NCBI GenBank assembly: GCA_026075535.2
Contig: AP026548.1
Location: forward strand, 8,928,001-8,992,000
Length of the DNA: 64,000 nucleotides
Direction: 5' to 3'
Source: Tricholoma matsutake
Taxonomy: Eukaryota > Basidiomycota > Agaricomycetes > Agaricales > Tricholomataceae
In this document: in pieces, positions 23,100-33,435 of the stretch
Position numbering within the stretch: position 1 is the stretch's first letter
Layout of the letters: the number at the start of each line of letters is the position of its first letter
Position numbers and translations under genes: made by a program
The notes under the pieces: generated by a model
Database searches by the model: none
What the model saw: only the letters and a program-made list of their open reading frames with translations
Told to the model about the DNA's origin: nothing

Positions 23100-23693
23100 T
23101 CATGCCTAAGTTTGTTGAAGGTCATCTGATAGAGGTCAATGATGGAAGGTTATGTAACATTCACCCAAATTGGCATGATACACAACAACTACCAATAATA
23201 TTATCGCTATTAAATGCCAGTCCAAGAACTACCTGTGTGTTGCTTTCCTCTCTATAAACCCCACTATGGTTTGCGGTACCCTGATGAGTGGTTACCCAAG
23301 TCCCAGTTGTCTCTCCAGGAATTCTCTTATTGTGCAATGGATCTTCTCTGAGACCAGGAGAATATTCCTGAATTTGTTCAATTTGTGCTTGCAGGGTGTG
23401 ATACCAACTGCAATGATGTTCAACACAGAATATTCCTTAACACACAGCAAGGGCTACAGCTCATAGACCCTCGTTCATATATTCAATCCCATGATTATGA
23501 CCCTTGCTGTTTTGAAAGACCTTCCATTCTCAGTTCCCTTGGCCGTCTTTCCAGTTGCTTCATTCAGGGACACTTTGACAAAGGATATTCATCTTCTTGG
23601 AAAAGCTTACAACAATATGTTAAGGCCTGGGAAGTAAACTATTTTTTCTATGCACTGAATGTGTTACAATTTTGCTATCATAACCCACAATGA
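23100..23693 (+). pseudogene. unknown protein fragment downstream of the SNF2-like gene
   Basis: Two adjoining frames look coding. The first contains GFNFMPKFVEGHLIEVNDG and the second LRYPDEWLPKSQLSLQEFSY, then EFVQFVLAGCDTNCNDVQHR. A frame change lies near 23,245 (an intron or a lesion), and one TGA lies near 23,350 where the frame otherwise continues. I do not recognise the family. Confidence 0.4.
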
Positions 23694-24000
23694 CTAAAGC
23701 ATACTCCAGTGAGACTGGGTATTTCATTTTTCTTTCCCTCTGCTCACGACACGACTCATCCTGATGGGACCTTCCGATCTGACTCCCACTGATTGACAGG
23801 CTGCGCCGCAGCACTCCATGACATTGGATGCCTCATGCTAGGCATGAGGATTACTTTTCCATTGTTCTTTCTATATTTACTTGACAAGCTGATTGGACAA
23901 TAAGTAGTCTAGAAACCATATATAAGCTGTAGTTACACTCAGTGTATTCCTCAGCTTGACCTAATTCAATCAACAGTCTTAAACTCAACCAGAACACTCG

Positions 24001-24214
24001 ACAACTTAGAAAGCCTCTAAGTTGTGATAACTCGAACTCGAACTCAACAGTTGAAAAGCCTCCAACTGTGATACACAAACAGATGGTCTACTCAGAAAGC
24101 CTCTGAGTATGGATAGCCATATTGACTAGGGAAGCACCCAAGTCCAGGAAGAACCTGATCCAGTAAGAAAGCCTCTTACTGCGATAACCGATACAGTTGG
24201 AAAGCCTCCAACTG
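24001..24214. repeat. cluster of six hairpins with variable stems and a near-constant 7-nt loop
   Basis: Stems pair at 24,001-24,025 (ACAACTTAG/CTAAGTTGT), 24,047-24,069 (ACAGTTG/CAACTGT), 24,089-24,109 (TACTCAG/CTGAGTA), 24,161-24,181 (CAGTAAG/CTTACTG) and 24,194-24,214 (CAGTTGG/CCAACTG). All five have the loop AAAGCCT; the second has one extra A-C mismatch closing it. A sixth at 24,124-24,144 (GACTAGG/CCAAGTC, one mismatch) has loop GAAGCAC. Most are followed by G-N-GATA. Stem sequences differ while pairing is kept. They lie between a fragment after the SNF2-like gene and an unknown ORF. They may be a retroelement leader, a structured RNA or a DNA-level array. Confidence 0.75.
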
Positions 24215-24269
24215 CAACACATGAAGCCTAGGCTGAGTTGAGACCTATAGTCTTAACAGAATGCAGTTG

Positions 24270-26271
24270 AAGGGTGCAGAAATCAGGATACCTTTGCACA
24301 AAATTCCAAATGTTGCCTTTGGAAAGGTTCTGCAACATCACATTATGAGGACCTCTGCTGGGATACTTAGCAGAACTGAATAATGGGACAACCTTACCTT
24401 TAGGAAGTCCTAATGTTGGGAACTCCTTAGCCCAACATCCAGAATCCCTGCTGAAAGGGAATAGTATCAATCAGTCAATGACTTGGGAACAAATTGAATT
24501 TAGAACATATCATGAAAGGCATCTTGATGCCAAACACACTGCTATTGCCAATTGTCAAGCTTGCTGAGCCAACATGTCTCTCGAGGAGTCCAGCACTGAT
24601 AAGTCCACCTTGTCGTTCAAGCTCTGAGAACACATCTATGATCATTGTCAAAGCACTATGAGTCTCTACAGACCTCTACGAAGCTCTACAAACCCATATG
24701 AACCCCTCCAAAGCTCTACGAACCACGAAAATGCTTCAAAAATCTTTGCAAAACCTCGAAATTCTTTGTATGCCTTTGGCCGCCATAATACAATTCCCCC
24801 AACCTTTGTACAGCTCAGGATATACACTTGGAACATCGTCGATGAGTTCCGAACCAGTCTCAAGCAATATCGCAGCGATATTGGCCTTTGAACAAGTCCA
24901 ATATTTCCTCGAAAGACTTCGAAAATCATCGAACATCGAAAATCGATATTGGACACTATATCGGTATCCGAATGGTCATCGCACACGTGCCAGACGTATC
25001 CCCTACCATTGTCAAACAGTATCGCACCGATTCCGGGCCACGAACAAAGTCTGAAGAAACTTCGAAAATCTTCGAAAAACCTTGAACCTCGAAAAACATC
25101 TTTGGACACAGTATTTCCTATTCCAACGATCTTCGGATGCATGCTGGACACATGGGACACTATCTCGAGTATATTGAACACATTTTGACCGCATGTGCAT
25201 GCATACAATCTGCTCGAAGCGGTTTCCAATGTTTGATTCAATTTATAACAAGGACAGTCCACTTTTAGCTATTCTTTCTTATTATTTCTTCATCATGTGT
25301 TATATTCACCCTTTCTAGTCTCGCTTTATTGTTCTGATATACTTCTATTGTCTTTTGCCTCGAGTTTTCCACATGTTTGCCTCATGTTCTCTAGCCTTTT
25401 TTAGGTAGTTTCTTTATTTTATATAAAAAGATGTACTAGATACAAAGAAAAACAAGAAAGTCGTCGTCTTCCTCCCAGATCATAGTGATTTGAGAGTACA
25501 GTTTAGTCTTATTCAGTCCAAAGTTTGGTGTTTTACACTAAACTTCCTTGAAATTCCTCAAATTATGCTGCTTTCACTCTCGTTTCCCTTGATTTGCCTT
25601 GGTTTCACTTCTACTACTCGTCTAGTCCCCCAATCTTGCATCCAAACATATTTGTGCACTTGAAATTCCTCGAAACTTCTTCGAAAAAACCTTGAAAAAT
25701 ATCACAACTCCTCAAAAATCCTTGAAAGTCCTTGAAACACATTCTTTTAGCTTTGAACTGCTTTGACAAGCAGTTGTTTTATGACTATTTGATGGTCGGT
25801 CTGACAGGTGACATCTAGAGGGCCTCGCATCCTTCCTCTGACTTGTGTTATACCATCTGAAGCCATTTAGTAGGTTTTGTTTGGGTTTCCAGGTTGAGCA
25901 TCATCAGCACATCAAATTACATCAAGAAGAGACATCCCAAAAATAGAACACATCATGTCGCATCATCCAGAGCCACTTCCCCCACCAATTCATTCACATC
26001 CATCCAGCCCAATCAATTTACTGGCATGGAAGAAGACCGCCAGGACTTGTTAACAGATGAAGTAGAAGGATATGAGAATGGCAATTTCAAATCTGATGAG
26101 ACTCTCATTTCCCCCATCAAATCAATCATCAATCACGAACCTGTCAATGGATCGATTAGTGGAGTTGAATTCTCCACCAGTGTTACCGAGCCACTCCCAC
26201 AGCCATTGCTAACAATTACCAGAGCAGTTATCTACAACAACTGCTGGAGGGCGTATGTGATGGATGCATAG
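24270..26271 (+). pseudogene. unknown ORF split by a solo LTR
   Basis: A plus-strand frame runs from about 24,270 to the LTR at 24,597 and resumes directly after it, at 25,911, in a compatible frame to TAG 26,269. The left part contains LGSPNVGNSLAQHPESLLKG and WEQIEFRTYHERHLDAKH, with a Cys pair (CQAC). The right part contains NYIKKRHPKNRTHH and a Ser/Thr/Asp-rich tail. TGA codons interrupt the left part (about 24,345 and 24,568). I do not recognise the family; a retroelement gag is possible but unproven. Confidence 0.5.
24597..25906 (+). mobile_element. divergent solo LTR of the same Gypsy family
   Basis: It starts TGATAAGTCC and ends GTTGAGCATCATCA. The 3' half aligns with the other LTRs (GGACAGTC, TTTTGCCTC, CACATGTTT, TTTAGGTAGTTTCTTT). 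It is flanked by GCAC on both sides (24,593-24,596 and 25,907-25,910), again a 4 bp duplication. The 5' half is rich in CTTCGAAAA/CCTCGAAA iterations absent from the young LTRs. Length 1,310 bp. Confidence 0.8.
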
Positions 26272-26279
26272 CCACATCC

Positions 26280-27470
26280 AAGGGGTGTCAGAAAAAAATT
26301 AAGAATACTGGGTCAAATTATTTTTTTAAGCCATGAAGTGAGGAACTCACTAACCCATTGTGTGAACTAATGTCCTAATAAGGCAATTTAGCTTACAAAT
26401 CATTGATGGCAGACAGAACAAATGTTTGCATCTTGTGTTGCAGCTGCTTTTACAATGACTTTCTGGCTTAGCTTTGGGTGAAGGAAATGTAGATAAAGTA
26501 TCTACAAGGACCTGTATCTGTAAAATAATAATATTAACTCACTCTTGGCTGTGTCACATGCATAATTCTGAGCTATTTCTTGAAATCCATCTATTACAAG
26601 TTGACAACTAGCTCAGATTCTCATCTGAATAGAAAGGAACATTCATACACCATTTTTAGACAATTTCTCCACCAAAAAGGAATGCCAAGGGTGGTGTGAA
26701 AGTCAGAAACCAGGGTGGACACAAATGCCTGGCAGGTGTGCAGGTGCTATAATCCTTTCCACTGCACATTTCAAGCTTCATTTTTGGTGACAGAGTATGA
26801 TGCTACACATTTAAAATAGATCACCAGAAGGTTCTGGATTGTATATGACTTAAATATTGTTATTGTTCTACTTCTTCTGAGTACAATACCCCAGAAAAGA
26901 TGTAAAATAATATGTTTCCTTGATAATCATCTTCTGAGATCATATATCTACAAGACATTCCCCCAACAGTAAGCCAGAAAGTTGTTGTAGAAGCAATAAA
27001 ATGAGCTGCAATTCAGCTGATACTGCAAGATTATATTTGCTCATGTTTATTCATCAAGGGCCAGCTTTATTCAGTGCAAATGTTGGGTTATAATAGTACA
27101 GTATCTGCCCAGCTGCATGTCTCTGTGTTTGTGAGATTGCCAATGGCCCTCCAGCACAATTATGTTACCAAATTTTTTCTTAAGAGCTCGAGAGCTGGAC
27201 TAACTAACCATCCCTATATGGTAATTTGACCCATCAGGAAAATTGCAGGCCATACTGTCACAAATAAGAGTAGCAGCATAAAAAATGTTCGAAGCCATTC
27301 TTTTTTGTGGCTGCCATATTTGATTGTGGTGCATCACAAAAGTACTGTGGAGCCATTCTTTCGTGTAGAGTCAGACAGTACCATTCTCTCAATTCATTCA
27401 TTTAGCTGGTAGTAGAATAATCTGTTGATTCATTTACAATGGTCCTAGATTCCTAATACTACATACGATA
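26280..27470. other. AT-rich stretch without a recognisable gene
   Basis: No long frame, repeat or structural signal was found. It may be unique intergenic DNA between element remnants. Confidence 0.4.
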
Positions 27471-27474
27471 AGTC

Positions 27475-29647
27475 CTACTCATCATCAGAAATTGTGATGA
27501 CAGCATGTGGATCATCAGCATCAGGGCCATCATCGAGAATATTGTCTACAGAGTTCAGGTCAATCATCCTTGTAGCCAGCTCAAAGACCTGTGGCCACCA
27601 CGACTCCAATTGCAAAAGAGTTTTGATGGGAATGAGGTATGCTGCAACCCAGGATGTCCATGGTTTCTCCAAGAACCCTTCCAGCTTTGCTGGAGTTGGG
27701 GCTATCCCCTCACTCCAGAGTGTCAATGCATGCTCGTTTCAACAATAGGATGTTAACTAGCATGTGAAAAGATGGGGAGGGGACACTCACTGCTGCAGCA
27801 CAAAGCACCAATGCCCCCAGAGGTTTTCTGTGATCTTCATGGGGCCACTTCAAGATAGTCTTCAAATGATGAGTGAAGAGAGCCATCATCATATCTGACC
27901 TGAAAGATCTGGATCTCATCTTAAATATTAGGAGTAAGTAAGCAAAAATGCAAAGAAACCGCTATCACGCACATTTGGGTCATGGTACACAAAGTTCATA
28001 TGAGTCAAAGAATGTTTGACATAAGATTTGATCGCAGGAGCAGATGACTTGAACGGCTCCCTTTTGAAAGTGTGAGAAAGGTTTGCAAGTGCGCACTTGC
28101 TGATCCCGCTCCACCAGTTCCTAATAGCTGATGACGCCTGGGAGGACATATTGTGACAGTCTGACAGTACATAGAACTCGATGACTCACTACTGCATAAA
28201 CCACATCTGTGGGCTCCACGGTTTGAAACAACTGGTCCCAGAATTCCTTCACAATTGTCTTGAAGCTCAGATCAGCACCAATGGCAAATGGATCGTCACA
28301 TCAGTTGATGATCAGTGGTAATACTTTGTTTCTCCAGGTGGCGAGATCTTGACTATGGTTTTCAAAGGGAAGGTCGCCATTGTTGTAGTGTGTTTTTGGC
28401 TCATGATGTTTCCTTGACGATTGGACTTCATTCTTGATTGGCTTCAGTGCAATACCCATCTGTAAAGCATGAACAGCAAGAGTTAAGTTACATAAATCTG
28501 ATGAAAAGTATATGCACATTGCTAGTAGTAGCAGTCCCTGTTTTTGTATGAGTCAACATCATTTGTGACTTACAGTGTGCCTTCCTCTCATGCACTGCCT
28601 TTAGCATAGCTGCACTTTTATCTTCAGCAAATTCCCCTTCAATATCCAAAAGATCATCTGCATTTTGACCTTCAGGGGAGGACTCACGGCGAGATGTGGT
28701 ACCAGTAGCGTTTGCTTTTGGAGCAGTGAGGCCAGCAGTGTTCTTCAAGTTTGCTTTCAAACCCCCAATCTCCATGGCCTTGGCACATTTCCCCTTTCGT
28801 CTGATTTTGTAAGCAACCTGGAATGTGCCGAAAATCAGTATTGATTACTTTCTCAGGCTTGTCTACAGTTTGCACTGGAACTGGATCACTGTTCACCTCT
28901 GTAGTCACCTTCCGCTTCTTCTCGTTCAATGGGTTTTTGGCACCAGCATCACGAGCCTTATTGATAACAGCACGGAGTTCACCCTATGAAATAGGTAAGC
29001 CCCAATCAATTCTGATATGATAATACTAGACTGACCTTTTCCTTTGCCTTCTCCTTTTTCTTAGTCTTCCCTATGATGTCCTTCTCCTTCTCCTTAGTCT
29101 TCTTGATGACATCCTTTCCCTTACTGCCTCTAGTCTTTAACCACAACTTAAAAGCCACCTCCAGATCTTTGTCTTCCAACTCCTTTTCATCATCCTCGCC
29201 TTCAGCTTCGGGAATGAAATCCTCGTCACCATCACCGTCCAATTCATATTCACCAGCTGCTCCAAAAAATTCTGATTCAGACTCACTAGTATCCACAGTA
29301 GACATCGGAGGAAAATCTGGTGGATCATCTGTTTCTACTCCAAGATCATCTGCCTCACCAAGCCCCATGTCATTGTCGTTTGCTGGCGAGATGGGCCTCA
29401 ACATGAGTTCTCTCTCTGCCTGCCACTGCCAATGTTCCTGGTAGAGATCCTGGTTGACTTGGTCTGGACATGCTGCATTGTGGCGCCCATGTTCGACCTG
29501 CTCCTGGATCTCATTCTCTTTAGCAGCAACATGTTGAACTCCTACTAGATGATGCTTTTCAGCTTCTTTTACTTTTGCCATGGCTTTCTTCTTTTTCTCA
29601 GCCTTCTCCTCCTTCTCCACTTCAACCTCCTCCTTGGACCATCTCAC
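27475..29647 (-). pseudogene. member of an Agaricomycete-expanded unknown protein family, multi-exon
   Basis: The minus strand starts with a Lys/Glu-rich coiled stretch (about 29,640-29,530), then an acidic Asp/Glu/Ser segment, a Lys-rich linker (KKTKEKEKDIIGKTKKKEK) and a conserved C-terminal region. That region has NGDLPFENHSQDLATWRNKVLP, then KTIVKEFWDQLF, ISKCALANLSHTF, MMMALFTHHLKTIL, RKPLGALVLCAAAV and KPWTSWVAAYLIPIKTLLQLE. I recall this order from many mushroom genomes without a known function. The parts are separated by probable introns near 29,000, 28,800, 28,550, 27,930 and 27,730. Stops in 27,920-28,320 suggest decay. The acidic C-terminal ending (VITISDDE) is typical of the family. 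Confidence 0.55.
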
Positions 29648-29714
29648 CTGCTTCGCTTCAAGTATGACTTGGCCTGGATGGCCATTGTATGTTGTTGTGC
29701 ATCACGGTCACCCT

Positions 29715-30030
29715 TCAGACATCAGTCAGTAACTCAGGAAGTGCTCCTGTCAATGTCATGGGTAAAGTGTGGAAGGTATTTGTGTTGACTGTGTGAGTAG
29801 CTCGAGGAATGTTCAGTAAGCCAAGAAATACTCATGTCAGCATCACGGACTCACAGGTAGAAAGTTGAGGTGGGACAGGTGATGCATTCACATTGACTGT
29901 GCAAGGAGGAATGTTCAGTAACTCAAGAAGTACTTGCTTCAATGTCAAGGGTGGAAAGTCGAGGTGGGAAAGGTGACACGTGTTCGCATTGATTGGTCAA
30001 GGAGGAATGTGGTCAAGGAGGAATGTTGGC
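29715..30030. repeat. three tandem copies of a ~100 bp repeat
   Basis: GTTCAGTAA followed by CAAGAA(A/G)TACT and, later, GGAGGAATGTT recurs at about 29,721, 29,811 and 29,913, with 90-102 bp spacing. A partial fourth copy (GTCAAGGAGGAATGT) ends near 30,028. Confidence 0.65.
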
Positions 30031-30150
30031 AGTTCGGGTTGAAGGTGTAGAAGTTCAACAAATCTGCCATCCCAATGGCACTTCATACTAGGCTATAGCA
30101 CGGGTACAGGTAACCCGTGCGGGGTGTGGGGTTGTGGATCTGTCACCCGC

Positions 30151-31336
30151 TGATAGGTCGTCTCCCTGGCTCAAGGACCGATTCACCACTTTAGCATCAT
30201 TCTAATCATGTCGGCTAACTCTTACGATGTCCCAGACGCAGCGTGACCCACTCTATCAATTGCAATATCATATCGACCGCATCAAAACATCACCAGCAAC
30301 ATTGATCGTATCAAAAGCCCACATTGCACAACCTTAGGACTACCCCAAAAGTCACTAAGATTCCCCTACATGACCATCGAACATCCCCGACCAACTTCGA
30401 ACAAGCCGCAACTGCGATCGACCATCGTCGACCATCGTCGAGTGTCATCGATCGATATCGAGAAAGTACGAGCAACATTGGGCACTGCCTTTGTTATCTA
30501 AATGTTGGAAGACCATGCACTAGGACATATTCCAACTCGTGCTCAAACCTGCTGATCATAGGTCAGCCTCGTTCCAAGTCCCTATCGTGCACAGAACCCG
30601 CTGGATGCATTATTGCGAGACTTAGCACAGTTTATACACAAAGGACAGTCTCTTTTAGTTCTTTCCTTTTATTACTCTTTCATCATATGATATATATATC
30701 TTTCTTGTTCAGATTCCAGTCTCCTTTATGGCCTTGTGCCTTAACTCATATCTTTTGCCTCATGTTCTACACATGTTTCTCATTCCATTTTAGGAAGTTT
30801 CTTTAAAACATATAAAACTCTGTAGTATCTACTTGGAAATAACAAGAAATCATCTTCACATATTGTCTCATATACAGTTCTAAGCATCTGATCAACTTTC
30901 TAAAACAATCTAAGTCTCTGCAGGTTTTCTCAATCGATGAGAAACCTCTGCAATCGTTGTGTCCTCGATCCTCCCTCGATCTGCTTGTCATTAGTTCTAG
31001 CAACCCTTCCAACACTTCATAGCAGTTTGCTGCACCCTTCATATACCATCGACCTATCGAAAGGTCCCCATAATTCACATATCAACCATCGACGATAAAA
31101 CTTGTTTGCCATCGATCTTGTCAATTGCCCTCAATATTGATCAATACTCGATCAGACCATGACAAATGCCTTTGTCTCTCATAACACTATCTTCACGACT
31201 AGTGTTAACTAGTAATCTTCTCAGAGGTTTGACCACAAACATTCAGAACGTCTCGCAACCCTCCTCTGACTTGTCGCAAACATCATCGATTGCCTCATTG
31301 GCAGTTCTGGTGGTTTTCCCAGGTTGAGCATCATCA
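30151..31336 (+). repeat. 5' LTR of the Gypsy element
   Basis: Starts TGATAGGTCGTCTCC and ends GTTGAGCATCATCA. Compared with the 3' LTR, the first ~350 nt show roughly 27 differences, about 20 of them CG versus TG or CA. Downstream the two are nearly identical where CpG is scarce. Confidence 0.9.
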
Positions 31337-31340
31337 TTTT

Positions 31341-31358
31341 TGGAGCCCACCGCGAGGG
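31341..31358 (+). promoter_or_regulatory. candidate primer-binding site
   Basis: Four T residues after the 5' LTR comes TGGAGCCCACCGCGAGG, which starts with the TGG expected of a site complementary to a tRNA 3' CCA end. I could not assign the tRNA. Confidence 0.45.
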
Positions 31359-31668
31359 TGTCTGAATCATTTCATTGTTGGACCAACCTCGACTTCCTTG
31401 GCTTAGGCCAACACAAGCAAGAACCCTTCGCATTGATACTCGCCACGCCTTCGAATCTCTCAAACAATTGGGAGATATTCTAATTCCAGTTTCCAAAGCA
31501 GAATCTACTCATCGTAGACTATTTCCTTCACCTATATCATCGCCTTCCACATCATCATCTACTTCTTTGTCATCATCATCGACCTCTTCATTTATCCTTC
31601 CAACAGCTTCGACACCTCTACCATCTATTACACAAGTCTTAACCCCTACCCCTAGAGTCATCACATTC

Positions 31669-33435
31669 ATGACTACCCAAACCACGATCCCAGCTTGTGG
31701 GCACTCGACCGCTCCGAAATTTGACCTGACTCAGCCTTGAGAGCTTCGATGATACTTCGAAGAGCTTGAACTATTATTCCTGACCTGCAGCGTTACCGAA
31801 TTGAATCTCATGAAAAAACACGCTTGTCGCTACCTCGACATCAACTCATCAGAACTCTGGGAATTGCTTCCAGAGTATCAACCTGGCACATCATTCAACA
31901 AATTTAGAACAGCAGTACACAAACTCTATCCCGGCTCGGAAGACGATCACAAGTGGAGCATATTGGACATGGAAAAATTAGTGGGAGAACAGCTATGCAT
32001 TGGGATATTCGACGCGAGCGATCTAGGAATGTATTATCGTGCGTTCTACAACATTACTCACTTTTTGCGAGCAAAGAATAGGATCTTGGAAGCCAAGCAA
32101 AGCAGAGCTTATGTTCGAGGATTCCAACCCGGCTTATGGACTTGAATTGCTCGATGACTCGAACTCAAATTCCCTGATCATTATCCCGATGATCCGTATC
32201 CACTCAATGACATTCACGACGCGGCAAAATTCATTCTAGCTGGCTCCAACACATTGAACTCAGTAATCCACCAATCGACCTCTTCATCACACTTGACATT
32301 GAACGTCAGAAATACAGGCACCTCATCACCTGGAACTATTACAATCAAAACTGAAGATCTAAATGTGATGTTTGAACGATTCGCTAGCACCATTGCTATG
32401 CATATCGCAGGTACTAAAAATCCTTGCACTAATTCAGCAGACAGACAGGCACATATTGACACACTCCTTTGCATATTTTGCGGTTTATCTGGACATTTTA
32501 TCCCTGACTGTATGGTTTGTCAGTCATACCTGAACAAAGGGAAGTGTAAGCAAAACGTGGAAGGAAAGATCGTACTTCCTAACGGACAATTCACCCCTCG
32601 AAGTATCCCTGGCAGGTTTATCAAGGAACGCATCGATGAATGGTGGAAACACAACCCAGACGCAACCCCAGCAGCAACACTTTTATTCAGCATCACACCA
32701 TCGGCACCTTCGACTTCGACTAGTTCAACCTTGGCTGCGATCACTTCGATAACAGAGTCCGACGCTGTATCTATATCGGGATTGGAGACAAAAGGCATTT
32801 ATCATAACTCGACGTTGACAGCTGACTCCGAAGATAGAATAGCAGCTCTTGAGCGCGAAATATTTGCGCTTCGAAGTGGTCGACCATTTTTGCGTCCAAA
32901 CAAAGAGGTTCGAAATTCGGTTCCAGCCACGACAACTCCCATCCCTGCATCGTCAACGTCTACTGGTATAGTCCCACCACCCTCAACATCTTCATTGACA
33001 ACGGTCAACCCTTCAACTTCAACTACTGCTCCAACATCAACATCGACCACTTCGCCATCGACCACCATACCCCCAATGCAAACCTCGGTACACCCATATG
33101 CATCGGTCAGGGAGAACGCCTATTTGCCACCACATGAAAGGAACTTCACTGGTGCATCAAAGGGTAAGGAAAAAGACAGACCATTGTATGCGACACAGGC
33201 ACCGGTACAGAATGAGAAAATTGCACACGATATATTTGCGTGCTGGATGAAGATGCCAATTGTCACACTGACATCCAAAGAACTACTCTCGCTTTCACCA
33301 GAGGTTCGAACAAAATGGAGAGAACAGGTCACACCAAAACGAGTCCCACAATCTGGAAACAATGCAACGAACATGTTTAGTCCCAACGCGATCATCATGC
33401 CTGACCCATATGAGACTTATATTAGCAGTCTCTGA
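31669..33435 (+). pseudogene. gag: Gypsy gag (nucleocapsid CCHC)
   Basis: The frame starts at the first plausible ATG (31,669), though it stays open upstream to 31,375. The capsid-like part contains YFEELELLF-type sequence, SELWELLPEYQPGTSF and MEKLVGEQLCIGIF. A CCHC zinc knuckle (C-IF-C-GLSG-H-FIPD-C) lies at about 32,469-32,510, followed by a long Ser/Thr/Pro linker and a PYASVRENAY block. TGA codons interrupt at about 31,738, 31,756, 32,143 and 32,155, often where an Arg (CGA) reads well. Gag and pol are in the same frame, separated by TGA 33,433. Confidence 0.8.

Noticed and set aside
22840..23690. A TET/JBP dioxygenase, expected near CxC and KDZ genes in mushrooms
   Set aside because: No HxD...H iron-binding pattern in context was found in the frames here or elsewhere in the window.
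24001..24214. CRISPR array
   Set aside because: Repeats are short, the spacing irregular, and what varies is the stem itself. The organism is a eukaryote.
27494..27756. Plus-strand frames opposite the unknown-family gene
   Set aside because: Shadows of the minus-strand coding exon, which has the family pattern.
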